Positions 36,001 to 44,467 of a stretch of 64,000 nucleotides of DNA are shown here, in pieces (within the stretch, counting starts at the first letter, position 1; every line of letters begins with the position of its first letter). The position numbers were made by a program, and so were the translations under genes. Source of the DNA: Brachycybe producta (Eukaryota > Arthropoda > Diplopoda > Playtdesmida > Andrognathidae). The notes beneath the pieces were generated by a model. It searched no databases. It worked only from the letters and a program-made list of their open reading frames with translations, and was not told the DNA's origin. The stretch spans positions 331,001 to 395,000 of the forward strand of contig JAUPFP010000002.1 of the NCBI GenBank assembly GCA_036925085.1, in the 5' to 3' direction.

Positions 36001-36353
36001 CGTGCAGAAGACTGGGGAACAGTCTCACCAACCAGAGACTCCCCAGGCACCACGGAAGGTTTGGGCACACCAACTCCTTCCGCCTGCTCGATGAGCGCAC
36101 GATCCAGCACCTCACCACTAGGCATATAGGGTGAGGGGGCAAACCAGCGATCCAGCTGGCTGCACACGGCCTCCAATGTGGAGCATGGCGATGGAAATAC
36201 CCACTGGGTAATTTCCGGGTCCGCAGACCTCGCCAGAGGCACTCCTGCCTTCCGCAGGACATCCACATATTTGGAGACCGCCCGGAGGTACGTCCCTCGT
36301 TCAGAGCTCAGGCCGTGACAGGCACCTGAGCTTTGAAGCTTTACCGGTCGCAC
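33054..36353 (-). pseudogene. pol: Gypsy family A1: pol (protease, RT, RNase H, integrase zinc domain), one nonsense codon
   Basis: An 1,099-codon open frame, in the -1 frame relative to gag. Domains in order: unassigned N-terminal region; aspartic protease with DTGAD at about 173-177 and LLGVD at 241; a long linker; RT with KKDGGFRFCVDYRKLN (about 578-593), LDLASGYWQVRM, PFGLCNAPATMQR and VYLDDII (YLDD at about 685-688); thumb; RNase H (IIHTDASGYGLG at about 829, TEQECLAV, VTDHHALCYL, VDADALSRYPV); integrase HHCC zinc domain (EAGHFGMFKT...CLVCQRAR). It ends at TAA where the + strand copy has CAA (after SQGFL), a single C-to-T change; the frame is open beyond it. No ATG is needed if pol is made by frameshifting from gag. 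Otherwise nearly intact. Confidence 0.95.
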
Positions 36354-36389
36354 ACCACTCAGTTCGGTGGCGACCGGCGGCGGTTTAAC
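36344..36389 (-). promoter_or_regulatory. Candidate -1 ribosomal frameshift signal between gag and pol
   Basis: On the minus strand G TTA AAC (36389-36383) lies in the gag frame exactly as a -1 slippery heptamer should. A 5-base spacer follows, then arm CCGGTCGC (36377-36370), continued by CACC. The loop holds the gag TGA. The return arm is GGTG, one bulged T, GCGACCGG (36351-36344). GTTAAAC is a known slippery site in arteriviruses. A slip here moves the ribosome from gag into pol. The + strand copy keeps the site and stem at 46842-46887 with one stem mismatch. Confidence 0.7.
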
Positions 36390-38134
36390 GAGGATCTCTC
36401 CTCGTCCTCCACGAGTCGATAGTAGAACTGGCCATCGTGAACGGTGGCCAGGTACTTACGACCCTCCAGCCAAACTGGTGCAACACCAGCGGTTGGCTGG
36501 AGGCTCTGACTTTCGTCAGGCACCACTCTAGCAACTTGCCCTTTGGCCGCAGCCTTCGGACAATCCTTCCTCAGGTGACCCATTTGGTTACACCCGAAAC
36601 AAGGACCTAGTCGCCGGAGTGAATCTCCCGTATGGTCCGTACCACGAGGCGTTGCCGCCGGCTGACCTCCGCCAGAGCCTGCCTGCTTCTTCTTCTTGCC
36701 TCCGGTCTTGGCTCCTGCTTTGTCCGACTTGGACGGTGCAGCAGCCTTCGCACCCGTTTGGCTTGAAGATGACGCCTTGGCAGCGCTCCCAGAGCTAGCC
36801 GTGGTTCCGGAGGACGGAGCGTTAGCCCTGTCCGGAGGAACCCCTCTTGTACGGGTAGGTAATTTACCTACAAGAAGCAAATCGGCTTCGACCAGCCGTG
36901 CCTTTCGGGCATATGCCTCCACCGTACCGGCCTTACAACCGATCAACTGATCAGTGATGGCCGTCTGGAGTTTCCGTTTGAAGCGAATGAGCCGACAGCT
37001 CTCGTCTTCGCCCGGAGACACTCGGTCGGACAGTTCCAAGAACCGCCAGTAGAATGCCTGTACAGACTCGGTAGCCCCCTGTTTCATGGACTCAAATTCA
37101 CCGAAACAGAGGCGAGCCTGATTGCTTGTGCTGAAGCGGCTACGCATAGCATCCTTCAGCTCCGTCCAGGTCAGGTCCGGAAGAGTTTCCACCAACGTGG
37201 CGTAATACTCTTCCGCCGGACCGTCCAGCAGAAACGTAAAGAAACTGCATCGGGATTTGTCCGTCCAGCGCTGAGCTCGGGCTTTCGCTTCGAACTTGCG
37301 GAGAAAAGGCGTCAAGTCCTCTCTGCCGTCGTAACGAGCAAAAGAGTGGACCGGGTTAAAGAACCCGAACGCCTGAACCTCCGCCGGAACCGCTGGAGCG
37401 GGCGTCCAAGCAGCGGCGCTAACCCTGCGAGGTTGCCTGCTCCGGTTCCCCGAAACGTCAGACTCCGACTCAGCTTCCGAGGGAATCATCATCTGAACCC
37501 TCGGCTGCTGTCCGGGTACAGCAGGAGCTCCCCGGCCAAGTCCCCGAGGAGACGGCCTGGGTGCTACCCGCGGAGGGACCAACCGGGGAAGTACCGGTGG
37601 TTCCTCTCGCCGTGCGCCTTCACGCACGGGCGACAGTGAGAACCGAGGTGCCACCCTCGGCTCAACCGACGACCGGGACAGTCGTCCTTCCAACCGAAGG
37701 ACATCTATCCCGTAAGCAATCTCAACGAGTTGCTGCTCGGATAGCCCGGCCAAAAAGGCCCGGCCCTCACGTGCAGTCTCGTCCGGGATTTCCACCATGT
37801 CCCTACGGGGCTGATCGCCACGTCCAACCGGACGGGCGACTGTGGAAACTTGGACAAGCGGCCGTGGCTGCTCGTCCTCCCCGGTGAGATCACCGTCGGA
37901 CCCACTGTCTTCAACCAGGTATTCCCCCGGACGGACGTCACGGCAGCGTTTCCGCACCGTGACCCAGTCCTCCGGGAGATCCCCGCCTATGCTACCGCTA
38001 GGTCCCTCTGTTTCCAGAGGATCCCCGCCTTCTGCCCCCACAAGGGGACGGTCGACTACGCGGCCGCGTAACTCTAACCCCGCATCTGCTCCAAGTTCCC
38101 GACCTCCCGTCGGTACTTTTGGGGCTGGCTCCAT
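36359..38134 (-). CDS. gag: Gypsy family A1: gag
   Basis: 591 codons, ATG to TGA. The N-terminal 240 residues are acidic then Pro/Arg-rich. Residues about 255-385 are a retrotransposon gag (capsid-like) domain (FARYDGREDLTPFLRKFEAK, WTELKDAMRSRF, VQAFYWRFLELSDRV). About 435-485 is a Ser/Ala/Lys-rich basic tail, and one zinc knuckle, CFGCNQMGHLRKDC, sits at 512-525. The product would form the particle and bind RNA. The frame is intact and 591 codons in both large copies (other at 45097-46872), so this length is original. The stop lies in the loop of the frameshift hairpin. Start choice: first ATG after the leader, same in both copies. Confidence 0.95.
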   Translation of the reverse strand: MEPAPKVPTGGRELGADAGLELRGRVVDRPLVGAEGGDPLETEGPSGSIGGDLPEDWVTVRKRCRDVRPGEYLVEDSGSDGDLTGEDEQPRPLVQVSTVARPVGRGDQPRRDMVEIPDETAREGRAFLAGLSEQQLVEIAYGIDVLRLEGRLSRSSVEPRVAPRFSLSPVREGARREEPPVLPRLVPPRVAPRPSPRGLGRGAPAVPGQQPRVQMMIPSEAESESDVSGNRSRQPRRVSAAAWTPAPAVPAEVQAFGFFNPVHSFARYDGREDLTPFLRKFEAKARAQRWTDKSRCSFFTFLLDGPAEEYYATLVETLPDLTWTELKDAMRSRFSTSNQARLCFGEFESMKQGATESVQAFYWRFLELSDRVSPGEDESCRLIRFKRKLQTAITDQLIGCKAGTVEAYARKARLVEADLLLVGKLPTRTRGVPPDRANAPSSGTTASSGSAAKASSSSQTGAKAAAPSKSDKAGAKTGGKKKKQAGSGGGQPAATPRGTDHTGDSLRRLGPCFGCNQMGHLRKDCPKAAAKGQVARVVPDESQSLQPTAGVAPVWLEGRKYLATVHDGQFYYRLVEDEERSSLNRRRSPPN

Positions 38135-38765
38135 TTTTCACCGTAAATGAATGGTAAAATCTGGACAAAGCCACCAGATCTCGGGTTTCCACCGTCGAAA
38201 ACGGTAATCCCACGGACAAAAGTCCGTCAAATACCGTAACGAACGGATGGAACCGTGCAAAACCGCGGTATCACGGACAAAAGTCCGTGTCCCACGGTGA
38301 AGAACGGTCAGAGTTTGACCTTTACCGGTTTCTACCGCGGTATAACGGACAAAAGTCCGTCTCTCGCGGTGTACTTCACGGTAAAAGACCTTTTACCACT
38401 TTCTACCGTGGACCAACGGACAAAAGTCCGTACACCACGGTGTACTTGCGGTAAAATACCGTACACCACCAAAAACCACGGTACCACGGACCGTAGTCCG
38501 TGCCCCATGGTAATTCGACGGTACCAATACGGTTACCGACGGTAGATTTACCGTAAACCACGGTACAACGGACCAAAGTCCGTTCCCCACGGTATACAAC
38601 GGTAAATCAACGGTGAAACGGTCGTTTCCGCCGCTGTCCCACGGACCAAAGTCCGCGCCCAGTGACGTACTCTCACCGCACGGTGATTCGACCGACTTAA
38701 CGGTCGAACTCACGGTAAATCACCGTGCGAGAAGCGGGGTACAGGTACCCGGCGCCTCCACCAAT
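38135..38765 (-). promoter_or_regulatory. Gypsy family A1: 5' leader with seven-hairpin array
   Basis: Non-coding stretch between LTR and gag. The LTR is followed by ATTGGTGGAGGCGCCGGG; a TGG two bases in could start a primer-binding site, and TGGAGGCGCC slightly further resembles the complement of a tRNA-Thr end. I could not assign the primer. Short palindromes ACGGACAAAAGTCCGT or close variants are at 38212-38227, 38272-38289, 38345-38360, 38416-38431, 38485-38502, 38568-38583 and (core only) 38643-38654. Between them ACGGT/ACCGT words are dense. Same layout in the + strand copy. Confidence 0.8.
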
Positions 38766-39560
38766 TGTAACGTCCCGCCGGACCGTCACAATAACCCCAG
38801 TAAGTTCACCCCAAAAAGGACGTAAAACTTACCGCTTAACCGGCTCCTTACGGGGACGGGACCGTACCCGTAGCCGTCTCCCGCACGGTGCTCCTTGAGT
38901 TGTGTCGGCTCCACGGAGCCACCCTCGACGGACACGGACGAGAACCACGCCGCCACGCCGAGAATATCGCGGTAGAACACCGGTTCTACCGCGAGCCGAC
39001 ACGAGGACCGGCCGAAACAAGTCGGTAATAGGACGGTGGTGATTTCCCCAAACCAGAAACCCACCCCCCTCGCGGTACTCCCCAAGAAAAGACTCGGACA
39101 CAAAGTAAGATGAATATAAAAGTGGATTTATTCACACTTACGTTGATTAGATGCATAAAACGATGGCAGTGATATTTACACAACTTGGCTGGTCAACTTC
39201 TACCAGCCAAGCCCCCATAAATATACAAACAAGACCAACAGGCCAAAGGCACAAAAACAGAAGAGGCACTGGCCAGTGGAGGTCTCCTTGACCTCCACCC
39301 ACAGGTCTAGTCTCATGTACAGCCTACAACCAACTGCCCAGATCCTGTGGTTGACTAGGCCACAGGAAACCTCCAGGCAACTCCACCTGGAGGGGACAGA
39401 GGTCACATCTGACCTCTCACCCATAGACTTCATGGTGAGAGGTCTGCTGGCACCAAAATGGCGTCCGACCTAACAGCCTACTGTAGCTGTCAGGCAGACC
39501 ACCATAGGGAAATTCGTCTGCTCAATCAAATTTAAAAATTGAGCAGACCAGGTTGCCACA
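38766..39560 (-). mobile_element. Gypsy family A1 5' LTR
   Basis: 795 bp, nearly identical to 31252-32046. It would hold the element's promoter; donor-like GTAAGT is at 38827-38832 (minus strand), 61 bases from the inner end. Confidence 0.95.
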
Positions 39561-39564
39561 CAGT

Positions 39565-40535
39565 AGACCGTAGTGGCTTAGGAAATCAGCTCCGATGATG
39601 GGTGTGGTGACATCAGCTACAACAAACTTCCACAAGAACTGTCGGCGAAGCTTGAAGTCGAGGTTCAGTGTGATGCTGCCATAAGTTTTGATGACTGAAC
39701 CATTGGCTGCAAAGAGGTGATTTTCCTTGCAGGCCCGTCGTGATGTTAGATGAACTGGATACACACAAAGATCAGCACCAGTGTCAATCAGGTACTGAAC
39801 CTTTGTTACAAAGTCTGTAATGAAAAGGTGACAGCTGGTTGGAGTGGGATCAGTGGCCATCTCTACTGACCCGCTTGCTGGTTTCCCGAAGTCAAGGAAC
39901 ATGGCTTGGTGCACTTGCTGGCAGGGCTGCACAGGGATGTCACTGGACACAGGAAACACTTTATGGCTAGTTGCTGATCGAAAAGTTTATTTGCGACTTT
40001 AGCGACAGTGTCGAGGTCACCGGGAACGATAGTGAGGATGCGTTGTACATCGGCTGGCAAACGAGAAATCCAAATGTTTCAGAGGACATCATTGCTCAGG
40101 CCATCAGCAAGAGTGCGTAGACATCTAAGGAACTGAGATGGTGTTCGGTCCCAAATTCCACGTTGTGCAGAAGCTGCGTGATGCAGCGATGCTTCGATTG
40201 TGAGAGTCTTTCAATGAGTGCTGCTTTGATGGTGTTATACTTGTCTGTGGCTGGCAGATTGCAGATGATGTCTTGAACTTCTTGGGCTTGACGTCAAGGC
40301 TGGTGAGTCTCTTGATGACATGGCCAAGTTTGGTTTCATCTTTGGTGATGCCAGCGAGGTTGAACTGAAGATCGAGGTTGGCAAACCACAGGCTGGGGTT
40401 GTCGTCCCAAAATGGAGGAGCGTTTAAGAAGACCGCAAATGTTGACTGGACCGGCAAATGCTGAGCTTGAAGAAACTGGTCCGGCGAAGACTGGACCGGC
40501 ATAGACATTTCTGGATTATGGGGTGGGGCCTAAGG
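39565..40535 (-). pseudogene. Gypsy family B: gag and protease remnant
   Basis: Gag starts near 40508 (MSMPVQSSPDQFLQAQ) with LNAPPFWDDNPSLWFANLDL, then GITKDETKLGHVIKRL, the pattern of CsRn1/Kabuki-type gag. A frameshift near 40270 breaks it; the remainder continues to VQRILTIVPGDLDTVAKVAN. The protease frame (39959-39522) has VQYLIDTGADLCVYPV (active-site DTGAD) and TPIIGADFLSHYGLL, the conserved end of the fold. The family A1 element cut the region at 39560, just after the protease; RT continues at 31247. Confidence 0.88.
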
Positions 40536-40538
40536 CTC

Positions 40539-41225
40539 TGTTGTGGTTATTGCACAACTTTTTATTAATAAATTGAATATTCTCAACACGAACACTGCAA
40601 ATTGCATTTGAATAGCTTTATTTATTTGCTGCATCAATTTATTTACTTGCATCGACCATGAGGGCCACCACTAGAGTTGCCAGGGGAATTGTCTAAGGTT
40701 GAAACCTGCAGAACAACACTTAAGCTGGTCCAAATGACCAAGTGTCTGTTTATGATCCAGAGGAACACTGGGGTTCAACGTGACAGTTAGATGACTAGCA
40801 AGACAAACTGTCCACATCGATAGGAGCCGCTGAAGGCACCCCAAATTTGCTGTAAGCGCTGCCTTTGCAATGAACAGGCTGGAAGGATATGGAGGGTTAG
40901 TGACCATTGCTGTAGTGGTGAACGTGGAGGGTTACTGACCATTACTGTAGTGGTGAACGTGGATGCTTTACATATGTAATAATTGGTACATGATAATGAA
41001 TTGCAAAGTACAAGAAATGATACACAACCAGAAAACACATTGTCAAAAACAATCTAAACAAGATAATCATAACGTAGATAAACTATAAGTTAAGACATAA
41101 CAATATTTACACTACGCAACTGCGCACACATTATTATGTGTGCGCAGTTGTAAACATGCATGGTCATGCACCAAGTTACTGAAAATGATTTTGAAAGAAA
41201 AAATGAATAACTGCTGATCACCACA
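40539..41225 (-). mobile_element. Gypsy family B 5' LTR
   Basis: 687 bp, followed on the right by TSD ATAC (41226-41229). It contains a perfect 14-bp inverted repeat (41117-41130 and 41137-41150, 6-base loop) whose left arm is missing in the other LTR. A typical tRNA-Trp primer site of this clade is not found next to it. Confidence 0.88.
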
Positions 41226-41229
41226 ATAC

Positions 41230-41482
41230 AAATGGGTGTGAGACGTTTGCCCAAAAGGCACTTGTCCTAAATCATTTGTCTTAAAGGAACATTTGCCCTT
41301 AAACCATTTGCAATAAAGAGACATTTACCATAAAACCACTTGCCCTAAAAAGACATTTGTCCTAATCATTAGTGTAAATTCACGTCAATTGGCGTTTTTT
41401 GTACACCGCAGGTGCGCGAAACGCTAAACCGTATAAAAGAGAACAAAGAAGTGATTTTAGGGCAAATGTCTTTTTAGGCGGT
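41230..41482. repeat. Minisatellite-like array and inverted repeat (TTTGYCCTAAA words)
   Basis: Between about 41255 and 41368 a roughly 20-base motif (ACATTTGYCCTAAAACC and variants) repeats. The last unit (41344-41365) is matched in inverted orientation at 41457-41478 with one mismatch, so the block may be one arm of a larger terminal repeat. Confidence 0.6.
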
Positions 41483-41493
41483 GTCGGCTTAAC

Positions 41494-41601
41494 AGGTTAA
41501 GCAAAGGATGCGCCGCATCGGCGTGCCCCTGTGAGGGGTTGCTGGGCGTCGCCTGTGATTTGGTTATATCTTAAGAAGTTACATCACAATGCAAATAGCA
41601 C
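41494..41601 (+). repeat. Dispersed repeat with GC-rich hairpin (copy 2)
   Basis: TTAAGCAAAGGATGCGCCGC, then GTGCCCCTGTGAGGGG, then TTAAGAAGTTACATCACA. Same blocks in the same order as 6108-6235 on the minus strand. It adjoins the TTTGCCCTAAA inverted repeat. Confidence 0.55.
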
Positions 41602-42229
41602 TGGTGTTTCACTGGCATTTGGTATTCTTTTTTCTACTGAGCCCATAGACACAATTCTAGCAAAACTAAGAGGTAGTTTTAGTTTGCAGGTGTTCCTCCA
41701 AGTAGCATTGTGGAGGAATGATGTCACCCCACCTGAGTATATAAGTCTATACTCAGGTGGTCTCTGGGCACTTGTTTGGACCCTGGAAGTCTTGTCAGCC
41801 AAAGGCTCTGCTCCATCTTCATGTAGTCTTTGTTTTTTTTTTTGGTTTTTAGTTTTATGGATTTCCAAGTTGGCACTTCATGGCCATCCTGGCAGCCATA
41901 ATTTTTATTGTGTAAAGTTTGGTTTTATTGCTTTATTCTACTGTGTCTCCACTATTATTTTGGGCCTCAACTTGGGGCGTTATTGTTGTTGTTAGTGAGA
42001 ACCGTATTTCGCACTATCCAAATCCCCTGGGATGGTTTCGTCCAGTCTTCATCATTCGCAAGGGACACCTGTATTTCATCGATTGTTGCCACAAAAATTC
42101 TATGGTGCCACTCAATGTGTGACTCCATGCAAACCTCCCTGTTGCCCAAAAAGTTCAACACCAAACATTCTGTGTTTTGTTTTCACCCGGACCAGGAGTT
42201 GGGTAAGCATTGGAGGTGCTGCCACTTGT
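41602..42229. other. No gene; possible LTR-like promoter region
   Basis: Open frames on both strands here carry no known motif. The stretch holds the inverted repeat/TATA unit at 41729-41760 and T-rich DNA. Confidence 0.4.
41729..41760 (+). promoter_or_regulatory. Perfect 13-bp inverted repeat embracing a TATA-like box
   Basis: CCACCTGAGTATA (41729-41741), TAAGTC, TATACTCAGGTGG (41748-41760). The element includes TATATAAG across the left arm and loop. It may be the core promoter of an unrecognised transposon or LTR. Confidence 0.4.
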
Positions 42230-42749
42230 GTGGCGAATTCTTTTAATAACCTAAGTGGAGTTTCATCTTGACCTGATGACTTGTTGACAACCAGATTGCA
42301 AATAAGCATGTCATTGGGGTGTAATACTATTTTTGGCATACTTGCTTGTGAAAATGCTAGTGTTGAATATCATTGTCTTCATCCTTGTGAAAGAAACTTT
42401 GCAAATCTTCATTAAATTTGTTCGTGGCACAATCACCATTAGATGTTTTTTAAAAATATGGTGTTTGTATTTTTGTTAAGACTTGACTTACTTATAAAAT
42501 TGCTTGGGGATTTTTTGAAGGAGGCTTTTTATCTGAGATCATAAAGAATTGAGTTCCACCCAATGTTTACATTGTCATCATTTTTTATTTTGGAAGGAAT
42601 TTGTTGCTGATTGGGAAGGGCATGGTGTATCTCAGTTGTGTACTAAACTGGATCTGAAGTTAATTTAATAGTTTTGAAAGGAACAAGATTTTTGGTTCTT
42701 TGTGCAATGGCGTTTACAAATAAAGCCAACTGCTGGTCAACATTATTAG
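42230..42749 (-). pseudogene. CR1-like LINE 3: linker/RT-proximal remnant
   Basis: Aligns by eye with 20520-21060 of LINE 2 in the same orientation (shared plus-strand words TTGACCTGATGA / GGCCTGATGA, GGTGTATCTCA / GGCGTATCTCA and TTGTGTAC). The frame is destroyed. It continues after the R1 copies at 43510. Confidence 0.6.
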
Positions 42750-43104
42750 ACTAGTGGGGTAACCCGTCATAAATGACGGGAGCAAAATTCACAGGCAATT
42801 GTGCGCATGCGCGTCGTTTTTTTCTTTTTTTTTACTCCTTTCATTTCAATTTCAGTCACCCCCTCCCACTTTTTTCTTTCTCTCCCCCTTCTACACTTTC
42901 CAAACTTTTCCCCTCACCCCTCCCACTTTTCTCTCTCTCTCTCTTTCTCCCCTTCTACACTTTCCAAAAAAAGAGTTCAACATATAGTTGACCTTGAGAA
43001 AAAAAAAGGTTCAGTTATTCAAATTTATATAAATTCCGACATGCTTCAATGGTTTTTGTTACTCCACACACACACACATACACAGACCTGGGATATTATA
43101 TATA
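42750..43104 (+). repeat. Repeat R1, full-length copy
   Basis: Begins ACTAGTGGGGTAACCCGTCA with the intact 7-bp hairpin CCCGTCA-TAAA-TGACGGG, then GCGCATGCGC, pyrimidine blocks, the 3' domain, a CA run and TATA. Inserted in LINE 3. Confidence 0.85.
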
Positions 43105-43509
43105 ACTAGTGGGGTAACCCGTTATAAATGACGGGAGCAAAATTCACAGGCAATTTTGCGCATGCACATCATTTTTTCCTTTTTTACTCCTTTCATTTCA
43201 ATTTCAGTTTCCCCCTTCCACTTTTCCGCCCTCCACGTTTTTCTCTCCCCCTACACTTTCTCCTCACCCCTCTCACTTTTCTCTTTCTCCCCCTTCTACA
43301 CTTTCCAACCTTTTCCCCTCACCCCCTCCCACTTTTCTCTCTCTCTCCCCCCCTTCTACACTTTCCAAAGGAAGAGTTCAACATATCGATGACCTTGAGA
43401 AAAAAAAAGGTTCAGTTATTCAAATTTATATAAATTTCGAAGTGCTTCAATGGTTTTTGTTACTCCACACACAAACACAAACACACAGACCTGGGATTTT
43501 ATATATATA
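43105..43509 (+). repeat. Repeat R1, second copy in tandem
   Basis: Starts directly at the end of the previous copy with ACTAGTGGGG. Its pyrimidine block is longer, with the unit TCACTTTTCTCT..CTACACTTTCC repeated three times. Head-to-tail arrangement suggests insertion at the TA-rich tail of the first copy or tandem amplification. Confidence 0.85.
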
Positions 43510-43668
43510 TAATAATAATGTCTCTTTTAGTTCATTTGTGACATATATCTTAAAGTGGTCCTAATTTGCTTTTTTTATGGTGGAACTGGTCAGGCAGGTG
43601 AATACTTTTTCAGTTTAAGTGATGACCTCACGATAAATCATTTTGTGATCAATTAAGTCACCAGCTAT
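43510..43668 (-). pseudogene. CR1-like LINE 3: endonuclease-end remnant
   Basis: The minus strand reads LIDHKMIY close to 43650, matching GISDHKMIYLEL of LINE 2. It is cut at 43668 by the 5' LTR of the + strand gypsy element. Confidence 0.6.
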
Positions 43669-44467
43669 TGTGGCAACCTGGTCTGCTCAATTTTTAAATT
43701 TGATTGAGCAGACGAATTTCCCTATGGTGGTCTGCCTGACAGCTACAGTAGGCTGTTGGGACGGACGCCATTTTGGTGCCAGCAGACCTCTCACCATGAA
43801 GTCTATGGGTGAGAGGTCAGAAGTGACCTCTGTCCCCTCCAGGTGGAGTTGCCTGGAGGTTTCCTGTGGCCTAGTCAACCACAGGATCTGGGCAGTTGGT
43901 GGTAGGCTTTGAGACTGGATAGACCTGTGGGTGGAGGTCAAGGTAGACCTCCACTGGCCAGCTTCTGGTTCTTCTTTGTTTGCCTTTTGGCCATTAGGCC
44001 TTTGTGTATATATTTATGGGGGCTTGGCTGGTAGAAGTTTACCAGCCAAGTTGTGTAAATATCATTACTGCCATCATTTTCATCGTAATACGTCGTAAGT
44101 GAATAAATCACTTTATATCATCTTACCTCGTGTGTCTGTGTCTTTTTATTGGGGAAGTACCGCGTGGAAGGGTGGGATTACCGGTTGGGGAGTCACCACC
44201 GTCCTGTTTCCGACTTGTTTCGGCCGGTCTTCGTGTCGGCTCGCGGTAGAACCGGTGTTCTACCGCGATATTCTCGACGTGGCGGCGTGGTATTTCGTCG
44301 TGTCCGTCGGGCGTGGCTCCTGGAGCCGACACAACTCAAGGAGCACCGTGCGGGAGACGGCTACGGGTACGGTCCCGTCCCCGTGAGGAGCCGGTTGAGC
44401 GGTAAGTTTTACGCCGTTTTTGGAGTGAACTTACTCGGGTATTGTGACGGTCCGGCGGGACGTTACA
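43669..44467 (+). mobile_element. Gypsy family A 5' LTR (subfamily A1)
   Basis: 799 bp. TATA-like TGTATATATTTATGG at about 44005-44018, AATAAA at 44102-44107, donor-like GTAAGT at 44402-44407 (another at about 44095). The U5 part reads TGGCTCCTGGAGCCGACAC, as in the minus-strand element. Confidence 0.95.

Larger units (their letters stand above)
31252..39560 (-). mobile_element. Gypsy family A1, complete 8.3-kb element, young
   Basis: Full Ty3/gypsy element on the minus strand with two 795-bp LTRs and the 4-bp duplication CAGT at 31248-31251 and 39561-39564. Internal order in its sense: leader 38765-38135, gag 38134-36359, pol 36353-33054 continuing in frame past one stop to 32124. By eye the two LTRs differ at 3 of 795 sites, all transitions, so insertion was recent. 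The defects are one nonsense codon in pol and a deletion that removes the integrase C-terminus and most of ORF3. It inserted between PR and RT of family B. Confidence 0.97.
26960..41229 (-). mobile_element. Gypsy family B (CsRn1/Kabuki-like), complete but decayed, hosting two insertions
   Basis: A whole Ty3/gypsy element on the minus strand: LTR 40539-41225, gag and PR 39565-40535, RT and RNase H 31247-29999, integrase 29195-27700, LTR 26964-27649. It is bracketed by the 4-bp duplication ATAC at 26960-26963 and 41226-41229. A solo family A LTR (29196-29994) and a complete family A element (31252-39560) sit inside it. Removing both with their duplications leaves about 5.1 kb, a normal size for the CsRn1 clade. 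Clade assignment rests on the gag sequence (PPFW..NPSLWFANLDLQF) and the integrase end (PYDGPYEV...IDRLKPA). Confidence 0.9.

Noticed and set aside
32661-36129. Several plus-strand frames of 60-175 codons across the minus-strand pol
   Set aside because: Complementary-strand shadows of the conserved pol coding sequence.
38743-38765. A definite primer-binding site for gypsy A
   Set aside because: TGGTGG and TGGAGGCGCC both occur just inside the LTR, and the two copies differ. No tRNA 3' end could be matched with confidence.
38255-38825. Frames in the gypsy A leader
   Set aside because: They are chance frames through the ACGGT-rich palindrome array and differ between the two copies.
42801-43433. 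Phe/Pro/Ser-rich frames in the R1 copies
   Set aside because: They are translations of the pyrimidine-rich blocks and exist in several frames at once.
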